Source of the DNA: CAYZWU01 sp964482235
GTDB taxonomy: Bacteria; Planctomycetota; B15-G4; CAYZWU01
Assembly: GCA_964482235.1 (NCBI GenBank)
Contig: CAYZWU010000003.1
Coordinates: 124,001 to 188,000 of the forward strand
Length of the DNA stretch: 64,000 nucleotides
Direction: 5' to 3'
In this document: positions 1 to 8,584 of the stretch, piece by piece
Numbering within the stretch: the stretch's first letter is position 1
How the letters are laid out: every line of letters begins with the position of its first letter
Translations under genes and position numbers: made by a program
The notes under the pieces: generated by a model
Told to the model about the DNA's origin: nothing
What the model saw: the letters and a program-made list of their open reading frames with translations, nothing else
Database searches by the model: none

Positions 1-575
1 ATGCCGGACGTCGTCTTGGTGTCGAAGGCCACCTGCTCGCCTTCGGACCGGCCGTCCAGCCCGATGGGGACCTTGTGCTCCACGATCGTCTTGAGCGCCG
101 CCGCGGCAGCCGCCTGGTTGCAGGGGGCGCAGATCTCCTTCATCAGGGCTCCGGGTCCGTGCGGAATCAAGGCCTTGTAGAGGTTTGCCGTGGTCTTGAC
201 GGCCAGGTTGTGGGGCGTGCTGTATCGAATCAGATCGGCCCCGGCGTACTTGACGGCCTTCTCGATGTTCCTGACCGTTTCCTCGGGAGCGAAGCCGTTG
301 TCGTTGTTGAAAGCGAGAATCCTGAGACCCAGGATCTTTGACGCGATATGCATGATCCACGTGCTGTCGCGACCGCCGCTCAGGCCCACGACGCAGTCGT
401 ACTTGCAATCGGGGTTATTTGCCCTGGCCTTGTCCAGCTCACCTTTCAAGGCATCCATCCCCTTGAGCTCCGGATGCTGGACGGTTTCGCAGAAATTGCA
501 GACCTTTTCGCCGCTGAGCGTGACCCCAGGGATACCGTCATGCAGAAGACATTTCTTGCAGTAGCTTATAACCAT
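1..575 (-). CDS. ATP-pyrophosphatase, N-acetyl sugar amidotransferase-like (5' part)
   Basis: Translation of the minus strand from an ATG at 575 gives about 191 residues that stay open to the window edge, so the 3' part is missing. The N-terminus carries two Cys pairs (YCKKC and CNFC), a small zinc-ribbon-like knuckle. It is followed by the PP-loop ATP-binding signature GLSGGRDST. A later CAPCNQA motif is typical of the same group. This order matches WbpG/WbuX-type N-acetyl sugar amidotransferases and related ATP-PPases, which adenylate a substrate and add an amino or thio group. The downstream context that would fix the substrate lies outside the window. A tRNA- or cofactor-thiolating ATP-PPase is the main alternative. 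Family level is fairly sure; the substrate is unknown. Confidence 0.75.
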   Translation of the reverse strand, partial: MVISYCKKCLLHDGIPGVTLSGEKVCNFCETVQHPELKGMDALKGELDKARANNPDCKYDCVVGLSGGRDSTWIMHIASKILGLRILAFNNDNGFAPEETVRNIEKAVKYAGADLIRYSTPHNLAVKTTANLYKALIPHGPGALMKEICAPCNQAAAAAALKTIVEHKVPIGLDGRSEGEQVAFDTKTTSG

Positions 576-887
576 GGTTTTGCTGATCCTGTTCGTTGAT
601 CTGTACTCTTCGATCCAGAAATACGGTTAAGGCACACTTCTTCTTGTGACCCGATAGCACGATCGACCGAAAATACGACATAATTAATTATTATCCAAAA
701 AAATAAAATCAAGGTCGTCGGTCCGGATAGGTTTTTATGGGCGAACGATTAACGCCCCCTCGCCGATGAGCAACTTCCTGATAGCGCCCGTGGGCAGCGA
801 ACCCGGACAGGTTGATTTCATACAACTTCGCTAGGATTACCCGGTTAACGCCGAATAGAAATAAAAAACCCTCTTTCTGAATTGGTA

Positions 888-916
888 TTGACAATTCGCA
901 TCTGTCTCATTATGAC
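888..916 (+). promoter_or_regulatory. Sigma-70-type promoter with overlapping inverted repeat
   Basis: TTGACA (888-893), a 17-bp spacer and TATGAC (911-916) make a good housekeeping promoter about 84 bp before the start codon at 1000. An inverted repeat, CTGTC-N7-GACAG (902-918), covers the -10 box and could be an operator. Twelve of its bases (ATAATGAGACAG read on the minus strand, 902-913) recur exactly at 40168-40179 beside the sigma-54 activator gene. The rest of the 576-887 gap is A+T-richer and shows no convincing gene; it probably also holds the promoter of the minus-strand gene starting at 575. Confidence 0.6.
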
Positions 917-999
917 AGCGGTTTCTGATCGGCTTCATCGTCACGCTTTTTGACTTTCCCCCACACCTAATCAGTAGGCCTTGAAAAGGATCCTGTGCC

Positions 1000-1944
1000 A
1001 TGTCTCCGGAATTACTTCATGTCATCAGTTATTTCAGCATCGTTGTTCTCATCCTTGCCGTGCTGATCAAGTCACGCAAGATCCTCAGCCTCCCTCTCCA
1101 CCTGAGATGGGAGCTCTATCCCGTGGCGCACGAAGGAAAGAAGGCGCGGTACGGCGGATCTTTCATGGAGGAGGTGGACTGGTGGACGAAGCAGCGCCAC
1201 TCATCCATGCTGGGCGAGCTCAAGGTCATGATCCCCGAGATCTTCCTGCTCAAGGGAGTCTGGGAGAGCAACAGGAGTCACTGGTACTGCTCCTTCCCCT
1301 TCCACTTCGGGCTCTACCTCCTGGTCTTCGCCGTGTTTCTCTTCTTCGTTCAGGCGGTGATGGGCCTTGCGGGTGTCGACTTCGGCGGTGAAGCCGGAGG
1401 ATTCGCCGGATGCATCGTCACGGTTACCAGCATCCTGGGCGTGGCTGGAATGATCCTCACGGCAGTCGGATCGATTGCGCTCCTCAAGCGCAGGATGACG
1501 CACAAGGATTACAAGAACTACACCACGGCCGGAGACGTCTTCAACCTCGTCTTCTTCCTGGCCGCCATGGTGGCCGGGCTCGTCGTGGTTTTACTGGCGG
1601 ACAGCGGCGCTGCCGAGACACGCGGCTATATCGAGAGCCTGATCAGTTTCGATCTGGGTGCCGGCGCGGCAAGCGGATCGGTGACGGTCATGCTTCTCCT
1701 TTTCTCGCTCCTGGCCGCCTACGTGCCTCTCACGCACATGTCTCACTTCTTCACCAAGTATTTCATGTATCACCACATTCGCTGGGATGACACCCCGAAC
1801 ACGCAGGGCAGCGACATCGAGAAGAAGGTCGGTGAATACCTCAACTACAAGGTCAGCTGGGATGCGCCTCACATCAAGGGAGAAGGCACCAAGAGCTGGG
1901 CTGACATCGCGACCGAGAATCCCTTCCAGGAAGAAAGCAAATAA
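1000..1944 (+). CDS. NarI-like membrane cytochrome b subunit (TmcC/DsrM/HmcE type)
   Basis: 314 residues with five hydrophobic segments near 6-25, 104-126, 138-162, 181-200 and 226-245. Histidines that could bind heme b are H102, H246, H249 and the pair 258-259. The C-terminal cytoplasmic tail, with YKVSWDAPHI and SWADIATENP, is characteristic of the NarI-like subunit of Tmc/Dsr/Hmc complexes rather than of true nitrate reductase. Such subunits exchange electrons between menaquinol and a cytoplasmic HdrD-like partner, and that partner is the very next gene (1-base gap). The start is supported by AAGGA nine bases upstream. No tmcA-type cytochrome c3 gene is adjacent, so the periplasmic electron partner is unknown. 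The direction of electron flow cannot be read from sequence. Confidence 0.85.
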   Translation: MSPELLHVISYFSIVVLILAVLIKSRKILSLPLHLRWELYPVAHEGKKARYGGSFMEEVDWWTKQRHSSMLGELKVMIPEIFLLKGVWESNRSHWYCSFPFHFGLYLLVFAVFLFFVQAVMGLAGVDFGGEAGGFAGCIVTVTSILGVAGMILTAVGSIALLKRRMTHKDYKNYTTAGDVFNLVFFLAAMVAGLVVVLLADSGAAETRGYIESLISFDLGAGAASGSVTVMLLLFSLLAAYVPLTHMSHFFTKYFMYHHIRWDDTPNTQGSDIEKKVGEYLNYKVSWDAPHIKGEGTKSWADIATENPFQEESK

Positions 1945-1945
1945 C

Positions 1946-3550
1946 ATGAGCGACAACATATTCAAAGACTTCAGCAACCCTGACAAGCAGCTCTCGCACG
2001 TCGATCCAGGCGATCTGATGCCTCTTCCTCCGCCCTATGACACGGAGGAGGCCAGGAAGGTCTGGAAGAAGCTCGACGATTCGGCGCAGGACAAGTTCGA
2101 GACCAACCTCGACGACACGATCGGCATTGGCATCCCCAAGCCCAAGGACAAGGAAGAGGAGCAGATTTGGGTCCGCAAGTTCCTCTCCGGGGTGGAAAAG
2201 CTTTTCTCGAAGGAAAACAATTGGACTTTCCTCCAACCGCTCACCCTCTCCATGGAACACTGCGCCAAGTGCCAGACCTGCTCCGAATCGTGCCACATTT
2301 ATGAGGCATCGGGCGAGAACGAGATCTACCGTCCCTCCTGCCGCTCCGAGGTCCTGCGGCGGATCTACTTCAAGTACCTGAAGCCGGGAGGCAAGTTCTT
2401 CGGCAAGTGGCGCCGCGGCGACATCGACCTCAACTGGACGACGGTGCAGCGCCTCGCCGAGCTCTCCTACAGGTGCAACCTCTGCCGCCGCTGCGCGCAG
2501 ACCTGCCCCATCGGCGTGGACAACGGGCTGATCGCCCACGAGATCCGCAAGCTCTTCAGCCAGGAGCTCGGCTGGGCTGCCAAGGAGATCCACGACGACG
2601 GATCGGTCCTTCAGCTCAAGGTCGGCTCGTCCACCGGGATGAACGACCTGGTGGTGAAGGACAACATCGAGTTCATCGACGAGGACACCGAGGATATGAC
2701 GGGGATGAAGATCGAAACCCCGTGGGACAAGGAGGGCGCCGACGTGCTCCTGATCCACAACGCGGGAGAGATCCTGGCCTGGCCGGAAAATCCGGGAGCC
2801 TTTGCCGTGATCCTCGAAGCCGCTGGGATCAGCTGGACCCTCTCGAGCGATCTGGCAGCTTACGACGGGATCAACTACGGGCTCTGGTACGATGATTTCC
2901 AGCTGGGCCGCGTCGCGCTCCTTCACGCCCAGGCAGCCAAGAAGCTCGGCGTCAAGAAGATCGTGATCGGCGAGTGCGGCCACGCCAACAAGGCGCTCGG
3001 CGTCATTGCGGACCGTGTCCTCACCGGCGACCTCAACATCCCGAGGGAAAACGCCATGACCCTTCTTCGCGACATCGTCATGAACGACCGCATCAAGGTG
3101 GATCCCTCGAGAAACGACTTCCCCGTCACTCTCCACGATCCCTGCAACATGGTACGCCTCCAGGGCATCGTCGAACCGCAGAGGGAGATTCTCAGGAAGA
3201 TCGCCCCGAAATTCCGCGAGATGTACCCCCACGGAGTGGACAACTACTGCTGCGGCGGCGGATCCGGTTTCGCCATCATGTCGCGCCACAACTTCACTGA
3301 CTGGCGTTTCAACATCTCGGGCCGGAAGAAGATGCAGCAGATCCTCAACGCCTTCTCCGACGACCTCAGCCCGGAGACGAAAAAGTACCTCTGCGCTCCC
3401 TGCAGCAACTGCAAGGGCCAGTTCCGCGACATGTTTACCTACTACGATGTCTGGGAGAGATGCGGTATACTCTACGGCGGTCTGGTCGAACTGATCGTCA
3501 ACTGCATGGAAGACGTCAAGCCGGGCTTCATCGAGTGGGAATGGCACTAG
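1946..3550 (+). CDS. HdrD-like iron-sulfur protein (TmcB/DsrK/HmcF type)
   Basis: 534 residues from the ATG one base after the upstream stop; an in-frame upstream extension is ignored because it lies inside the previous gene. Two ferredoxin motifs are complete: C106, C109, C112, C116 and C177, C180, C183, C187. The C-terminal half has an ECGHA motif (C344) and a full CCG motif (C400, C435-C436, C483, C486), which in heterodisulfide reductase subunit D binds the noncubane 4Fe-4S catalytic centre. It should sit on the cytoplasmic face of the membrane subunit encoded upstream and act on a thiol/disulfide partner or pass electrons to one. A paralogue is encoded at 38459-39850, so the genome has two such modules. 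Confidence 0.87.
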   Translation: MSDNIFKDFSNPDKQLSHVDPGDLMPLPPPYDTEEARKVWKKLDDSAQDKFETNLDDTIGIGIPKPKDKEEEQIWVRKFLSGVEKLFSKENNWTFLQPLTLSMEHCAKCQTCSESCHIYEASGENEIYRPSCRSEVLRRIYFKYLKPGGKFFGKWRRGDIDLNWTTVQRLAELSYRCNLCRRCAQTCPIGVDNGLIAHEIRKLFSQELGWAAKEIHDDGSVLQLKVGSSTGMNDLVVKDNIEFIDEDTEDMTGMKIETPWDKEGADVLLIHNAGEILAWPENPGAFAVILEAAGISWTLSSDLAAYDGINYGLWYDDFQLGRVALLHAQAAKKLGVKKIVIGECGHANKALGVIADRVLTGDLNIPRENAMTLLRDIVMNDRIKVDPSRNDFPVTLHDPCNMVRLQGIVEPQREILRKIAPKFREMYPHGVDNYCCGGGSGFAIMSRHNFTDWRFNISGRKKMQQILNAFSDDLSPETKKYLCAPCSNCKGQFRDMFTYYDVWERCGILYGGLVELIVNCMEDVKPGFIEWEWH

Positions 3551-3607
3551 AATCTATCGCATTCATGAACATCACGTTTCTGAATTTGCCATGAGGACCT
3601 GAAGAGA

Positions 3608-4000
3608 ATGAGCGACAATCAAGACAGCCGCAAGATGATCCTGGTCATCGACGACGAACCGGATACCGTAACTTTCCTCACCGCTCTTCTGGAAGACAAC
3701 GGCTACAGGGTGATCTCTGCACCGGATGGCGCGAAGGGCCTGGAGGCTGCGAGAGCCGACCGACCCGACCTCATTTCCCTTGACATCACCATGCCGGAAA
3801 AGTCGGGAGTGAAGTTCTACCGCGAGCTGAAATCCGATCCGGACCTCGGTTCGATCCCGGTGGTCATGGTCACGGGCGTGGCGGACGATTTCAAGCAGTT
3901 CATCTCGGGCCGCAAGCAGGTGCCTCCCCCGGAGGGTTACATTTCCAAGCCGATCGATGTCAAGGCTCTGCTCGAGACGGTGAGCAAGCTCATCGGATAG
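3608..4000 (+). CDS. Single-domain response regulator (receiver)
   Basis: 130 residues, essentially one CheY-like receiver. The acidic pair D15-D16, phospho-acceptor D59, T89 and K114 are all present, so it should be phosphorylated. It has no output domain. The loop between T89 and K114 is three residues longer than in CheY and contains the PPPEGYISKPI segment, which is nearly repeated in the receiver at 34340-34744. It follows the TmcC/TmcB-like pair by 57 bases and is probably in the same transcript. Receivers next to Tmc-type operons are known from Desulfovibrio. The partner kinase is not adjacent; the kinases at 30765-34335 are candidates by inference. Confidence 0.85.
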   Translation: MSDNQDSRKMILVIDDEPDTVTFLTALLEDNGYRVISAPDGAKGLEAARADRPDLISLDITMPEKSGVKFYRELKSDPDLGSIPVVMVTGVADDFKQFISGRKQVPPPEGYISKPIDVKALLETVSKLIG

Positions 4001-4048
4001 CGAGAGCCAGGTCTGCGTCTTGATTCGTCTCCCGTAAGGAGGGTCCAG

Positions 4049-4831
4049 ATGAAGGATCTCGCGATCGACTGTCGGTCCACGCGCAGGGCGCTTGTCTCCT
4101 TCATACGCGAGGGAATCAGCCAGGCCGGTTTCTCCAAGGGCGTCGTGGGCCTCTCCGGCGGTGTGGACTCCTCTCTTTCCGCCACGCTGGCTGCAGAGGC
4201 GCTCGGCCCGGACAACCTTCTCCTGGTCTTCATGCCCTCGGACGTTTCCGATCCCCTGTCGCGCGAGCACGCCCATCTCGCGGCCGACTCGGTCGGAGCG
4301 AAGCTGATCGAGATCGACATCTCTCCCCAGGTGGTTCCCTATTTCGAGCACTTCCCGGAAGCGGCCCAGCTGCGCCGCGGCAACAAGATGGCCCGCGAGC
4401 GCATGTCGATCCTCTTCGACCAGTCCGCCGCATTCGGCGGCCTGGTCATCGGGACATCGAACCGGACGGAGATCCTGCTGGGATACGGCACCCATTACGG
4501 CGACACGGCCTGCTCGCTGAATCCTCTGGCAGGACTCCTCAAGACGCAGGTCTTTCAGCTGGCCCGTGACGTGGGCGTCCCGGAGGCGATCGTGGCCAAG
4601 CCGCCCACCGCCGACCTCTGGCAGGGCCAGACCGATGAAGCGGAGCTCGGTTTCCGCTACAGCGACGTGGACCGCCTCCTCCACCTGATGCTCGACAGGA
4701 AGCTCGACGACGCGGCGCTGAAGTCGAGCGGCTTCGACGCGGCTTTCATCGCCCGGGTTCGCGACCTGATGAAGCGGTTCGCCTTCAAGTCCCGCATGCC
4801 CCTCACGGCCGGATTGCCTGTCATGGAGTGA
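4049..4831 (+). CDS. nadE: NAD synthetase, ammonia-dependent
   Basis: 260 residues. The PP-loop SGGVDSS (36-42) binds ATP. The segments GTSNRTEILLGY, THYGDTACSLNPLAGLLKTQ and PPTADLWQGQTDE are signatures of NadE, which amidates nicotinic acid adenine dinucleotide to NAD in the last biosynthetic step. No N-terminal nitrilase (glutaminase) domain is present, so ammonia or a separate glutaminase must supply nitrogen. It lies 48 bases after the receiver gene in the same direction. Its 3' end overlaps the convergent membrane-protein gene by 11 bases. Confidence 0.92.
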   Translation: MKDLAIDCRSTRRALVSFIREGISQAGFSKGVVGLSGGVDSSLSATLAAEALGPDNLLLVFMPSDVSDPLSREHAHLAADSVGAKLIEIDISPQVVPYFEHFPEAAQLRRGNKMARERMSILFDQSAAFGGLVIGTSNRTEILLGYGTHYGDTACSLNPLAGLLKTQVFQLARDVGVPEAIVAKPPTADLWQGQTDEAELGFRYSDVDRLLHLMLDRKLDDAALKSSGFDAAFIARVRDLMKRFAFKSRMPLTAGLPVME

Positions 4832-6491
4832 GCCGCCGCTGCCAGATCGTGAACCGCCCCCTCGGCTTCTGCCAGACCGGCCGGTACGTCTCGTTCAGAT
4901 AGAAGTGGAATTCGGGTGCCGCATTGGCCAGGGACAGACCGAAGATCGAGAGAGGCGCCTCTCTCCTGATCCGCCAGTCAACGTAGAGAGCGGCCCGGGA
5001 TTCCCGCACTTCCCGCACGACGCGCTTCTCGGCCTCCCTGTTCAGGAAATAGAGAAAGGGATCGGTGAAGGGAGCGGCGTTCGGCCTGTCGGCCAGGAAG
5101 GAGACGACGGGGCAGCCGGGGCCGGTTGCGATCGGTTCGCCAGGTGCGGTCCTGGCCTCCACCTCCCGAACGGCAGCGGCGATATCCAGGCAGCGATTGC
5201 GGGGAACGTGGCACTTCGCCTTCTCCAGATCGAGATAGCACTCGTCCTGGCGAAGAACGGCAAAGGAATCCTGCGATCCGGTGCCGGTGTAGAGGAAGAG
5301 ATAGAGGCTGATCACGGCGATCAGCACACCGCAGGCTCCGCAGGCGGCCAGCTCGCCCGCCAGGTACCGCCGGCCGCGGAAGAATCGCGCAAGAACGGCA
5401 ATGAGCAGAACGACCTGCACGTAGAGGACGGGCCCGGCCTGCAGCAGCCGGTTGAAACGGGGAATGAGCCGCCACTGGTTGAGCAGGAGAACTCCGAGCA
5501 GCCCCATCATCGGTATGGCGATCCAGGCTGCGCTTCCCCTGCCGGCCCGAAGATCGACAACGCCGAGAAGGGTGGCTGCAAAAGGCGTCGCCACGAGGAG
5601 GAGAGTGAGAATGGCCCTGAAGCGTGCGCCGGCTTCCGGTGCCGCCAAGAGCTCGAAGATCCCCGGTTCATCCACATGGATCGAATCGAAGGCCCTGATC
5701 CGGCAGGAGATCTGCTCCACGAGCCAGTGAGGATCGGCCCAGATCGCCAGCATACCGGCCAGAAGGAGAAGGGGGACGCCGCAGCCCAGGATAAAGCCTG
5801 AAGCCAGGGGCTTGATCCTGCCGAGTCCTTTCTTCCGATCGGCGATAGGCGGGAGGAACGCGATGAACACGATAAGAACACCGCTGCAGCAGATCGCCAT
5901 GGCCCCCACATCGTACCGGAAGAGGCAGGCAGCGGCAGCGGCCAGCCCCATGGCCAGACCGGAGCGGACGGTTTTCCTCTCGACGGCACGCAGAGCGGTC
6001 CAGAGAAAGAGGATGGAGAAGAGCCCGATATAGACCTTGTGGATGGGGCCGTGCCCCACGATGGCGAGGATGGCGGCGCCGGCGGCCAGGGGACGCAGCA
6101 TGAATCGTCGCGCCACGAGATAGGTCAGCATGTCCACGACGGTCATGAGGCAGAGGAAAAGGCAGTTGAGCGTGAAGAGGGAAGCGCCGAAGAGGCGGAA
6201 CCAGGAAGCGGCAAGATAGTATCGCCCCGGGCCGTAGGGAGCCGTGAAGTCACGGCCGAAGACCTGTCCGTCCAGGATCCGTTCCGCATCGACAACGGCC
6301 ACCCCCAGATCGATCCAGTTGCGCACGCCATGGTTGAAGTAGAGGCAATGGAACAAGGTGGCGCCAACGCCGATCAGGAGGGTGATCAGCACGTCGAGGC
6401 GATCGGGCGCGGCTCCCTGTCCGGCGGCCCGGTCAGCGTCGAGTCGAAGAGGAGCATCCATGGCAGGAGAATCGTTTCTCCGCTCGACCAT
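4821..6491 (-). CDS. Polytopic membrane protein, GT-C glycosyltransferase-like
   Basis: 556 residues with roughly ten hydrophobic segments and a soluble C-terminal domain of about 130 residues. The first loop contains GVAVVDAERILDGQVFGRDF followed by APYGPGRYYLA, which resembles the acidic catalytic loop of GT-C enzymes that use polyprenyl-phosphate sugars. No firm family signature was recognised, so the assignment is by architecture only. The gene stands alone between nadE (convergent) and the aminotransferase (divergent). The start codon at 6491 has only a weak ribosome-binding site, and the next Met, eleven codons in, is possible. A role in cell-surface glycosylation is inference. Confidence 0.55.
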   Translation of the reverse strand: MVERRNDSPAMDAPLRLDADRAAGQGAAPDRLDVLITLLIGVGATLFHCLYFNHGVRNWIDLGVAVVDAERILDGQVFGRDFTAPYGPGRYYLAASWFRLFGASLFTLNCLFLCLMTVVDMLTYLVARRFMLRPLAAGAAILAIVGHGPIHKVYIGLFSILFLWTALRAVERKTVRSGLAMGLAAAAACLFRYDVGAMAICCSGVLIVFIAFLPPIADRKKGLGRIKPLASGFILGCGVPLLLLAGMLAIWADPHWLVEQISCRIRAFDSIHVDEPGIFELLAAPEAGARFRAILTLLLVATPFAATLLGVVDLRAGRGSAAWIAIPMMGLLGVLLLNQWRLIPRFNRLLQAGPVLYVQVVLLIAVLARFFRGRRYLAGELAACGACGVLIAVISLYLFLYTGTGSQDSFAVLRQDECYLDLEKAKCHVPRNRCLDIAAAVREVEARTAPGEPIATGPGCPVVSFLADRPNAAPFTDPFLYFLNREAEKRVVREVRESRAALYVDWRIRREAPLSIFGLSLANAAPEFHFYLNETYRPVWQKPRGRFTIWQRRLTP

Positions 6492-6576
6492 GTCAAGGAT
6501 TCCAGTAGTTTTTGTCCCCCGAAGAGATTAGATTCTCGTGATGAGGAAATCTGTACACCCGGATGGGGAGGAAAAG

Positions 6577-7731
6577 ATGCTTGCTGAAAAATGGCGCCCT
6601 TTCGGTGAAACGATTTTCACCACCATGACAAGACTGGCTCACGAATGCGGAGCCATCGACCTCTCGCAAGGATATCCCAACTTCGACGGACCGGCCTGGA
6701 TCCGCAAGGCTGCGGCCGAGGCGATGGAAAGGGGAAAGAACCAGTATGCCCCGGGCATCGGCATCCCCGAGCTCAGGGAGGCGGTGGCTCGATCGACGCA
6801 GGAGGAGTGGAATCTCGCCTATGATCCGGACGACGAGGTCACCGTGTTCTGCGGCGCCACGGAGGCGATCTTCGCGTCGATGCAGGGCCTCGTCGCCCAG
6901 GGCGACGAGGTTCTCGCCTTCGCACCGACCTACGACGTCTACGCCCCTGCCGTGATGGCGGCGGGAGGCCGGCTACGGGCCGCTCCCCTTGCGTTCCCCG
7001 AATACAAGGTCGACATGGACTTCCTGGAGAGTCTCGTCACGGAAAAGACGCGGATCTTCATCCTGAACACGCCTCACAACCCGACAGGCAAGGTCTTCAA
7101 GCCCGAGGAGCTCGAGGCCGTGGCCTCCTTCTGCCGGAGGCACGACCTCATCGTCGTGACGGACGAGGTCTACGAGCAGATCACGCTGGACGGCATTCGC
7201 CACGTTCCCATCGCCTCGCTGCCCGGCATGCGCGGGCGGACCGTCAGGATCTCCAGCCTGGGCAAGACGTTCAGCCTCACCGGATGGAAGATCGGCTACG
7301 CCATGGCTCCCCCGCCGCTCACCGAGGCCGTCAGGATGCCCCACCAGTTCATCACCTTTGCCACGGCCACTCCCCTGCAGTACGGCGCGGCAGCGGCGCT
7401 CGGCAGGGGCAGGGAGTACTACCTCGGGTTGAGGGACGAGTACCAGGAACGTCTGGACACTCTCTTCCCGACGCTTGTGAAGGTCGGCCTCAAGCCGTCC
7501 CGTCCCCAGGGAACCTATTTCATCCTCTGCGATCATTCCCGTTTCGGATTCGGGGACGACGTGGAATTCTGCCGCTTCCTGGCCGGGGAGATCGGGGTGG
7601 CGGCCATTCCTCCATCCTTCTTCTACGAGGACCGGTGCATGGGAAAGGAGCTCGTGCGCTTCTGCTTCTGCAAGAGCCTGGAGACGCTGCGCGAGGCATC
7701 GGAGCGCCTCTTCAAGCTGACGGCATTCTGA
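6577..7731 (+). CDS. PLP aminotransferase, class I/II (methionine/glutamine transaminase-like)
   Basis: 384 residues. The start is placed at 6577 because GGGAGG lies five bases upstream; an ATG at 6538 would add 13 residues without such a site. Fold type I landmarks are present: N168 in NTPHNPTGKV, D196 and Y199 in VTDEVYEQ, and the pyridoxal lysine K230 in SSLGKTFSLTGWKIGY. The overall pattern fits the kynurenine/glutamine transaminase and YbdL methionine transaminase group. The next gene is an omega-amidase-like nitrilase. The two enzymes together are a known pathway in which glutamine transaminates 2-oxo-4-methylthiobutyrate to methionine and the amidase removes alpha-ketoglutaramate. That pairing supports the assignment, though substrate specificity is not proven. 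Confidence 0.85.
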   Translation: MLAEKWRPFGETIFTTMTRLAHECGAIDLSQGYPNFDGPAWIRKAAAEAMERGKNQYAPGIGIPELREAVARSTQEEWNLAYDPDDEVTVFCGATEAIFASMQGLVAQGDEVLAFAPTYDVYAPAVMAAGGRLRAAPLAFPEYKVDMDFLESLVTEKTRIFILNTPHNPTGKVFKPEELEAVASFCRRHDLIVVTDEVYEQITLDGIRHVPIASLPGMRGRTVRISSLGKTFSLTGWKIGYAMAPPPLTEAVRMPHQFITFATATPLQYGAAAALGRGREYYLGLRDEYQERLDTLFPTLVKVGLKPSRPQGTYFILCDHSRFGFGDDVEFCRFLAGEIGVAAIPPSFFYEDRCMGKELVRFCFCKSLETLREASERLFKLTAF

Positions 7732-7777
7732 GATCCGGGAAAAGCCGGCGAAGGATCGATCGAAAGGCGAGAGGACG

Positions 7778-8575
7778 ATGAAAGCAGCATTCGCTCAGTT
7801 CGACATCGTTTGGGAGGACAGGGAGGGGAACTTTCGCAAGGTGGATCGCTTCCTGGAGGAAGGGCGTGATCTTGGTGTGGATCTCCTGGTCCTGCCCGAG
7901 CTCTTCGCCCTGGGATTCACCATGAACGCCGGGAAGTTCGTCGAGGACGAGAGCGGCCCGACCGTCTCCTACCTTTCCCGGGCAGCGCGGTCGTTCGGCA
8001 TCCACATCATCGGCGGCAGCATCCTGCACGGCCCGGGCAGGCCGCGCAACGTGGCTCTCCTGCACGGACCGGACGGGAGCCTCCTTGGCCGCTACGACAA
8101 GATCCACCCCTTCTCCTTCGGGGACGAGGACAAGCATTACGATCCCGGAGACTCTCCGCTGGTGATCGAGGCGCTCGGATTCAACGTCCTGATCACCATC
8201 TGCTACGACCTCCGTTTTCCCGAGCTCTACCGGGCCGGACTCGACAGGGGCGCCGATCTGATCGTCGTCATCGCAAACTGGCCGATCGAGAGGGAGGCCC
8301 ACTGGCGCTTTCTCGCCCAGGGCAGGGCGATCGACAACCTCTCGTATCTCGTTGCCTGCAACAGAACCGGCATTGGCGGCGGTCTGACCTATCCGGGTGC
8401 TTCGCTGATCGTCGACCCGACGGGGACGGTCCTTGCCGACGGCGCCGGGGAGGAAACACTCTGCGTGGCGGACCTGAATCCCAGGATGGTCGAAAAGACG
8501 AGACGCAAGTTTCCCTTTCTTCGAGACAGGAAGCGCGATCTCTACAGGAAGTGGATCGAGGAAGACCTCTCCTGA
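7778..8575 (+). CDS. Carbon-nitrogen hydrolase, omega-amidase-like
   Basis: 265 residues of the nitrilase superfamily. The Glu-Lys-Cys triad is visible: E41 in VLPELFALGF, K108 in GRYDKIHPF and C142 in ITICYDLRFPELYR. The sequence around the triad resembles omega-amidase (Nit2/YafV), which hydrolyses alpha-ketoglutaramate to 2-oxoglutarate and ammonia. It follows the glutamine/methionine-type transaminase by 46 bases, which makes a transaminase/omega-amidase repair or methionine-salvage unit likely. A GAGAGG ribosome-binding site precedes the ATG. The convergent sigma-factor gene ends ten bases downstream. Confidence 0.85.
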   Translation: MKAAFAQFDIVWEDREGNFRKVDRFLEEGRDLGVDLLVLPELFALGFTMNAGKFVEDESGPTVSYLSRAARSFGIHIIGGSILHGPGRPRNVALLHGPDGSLLGRYDKIHPFSFGDEDKHYDPGDSPLVIEALGFNVLITICYDLRFPELYRAGLDRGADLIVVIANWPIEREAHWRFLAQGRAIDNLSYLVACNRTGIGGGLTYPGASLIVDPTGTVLADGAGEETLCVADLNPRMVEKTRRKFPFLRDRKRDLYRKWIEEDLS

Positions 8576-8584
8576 CGGGGGCTG

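Noticed and set aside
709..894. 61-codon minus-strand open frame in the first intergenic region
   Set aside because: No recognisable domain, no clear ribosome-binding site and base composition like the surrounding non-coding DNA.
1787..1945. 53-residue N-terminal extension of the HdrD-like protein
   Set aside because: It is the out-of-frame reading of the end of the NarI-like gene; the ATG at 1946 directly follows that gene's stop.
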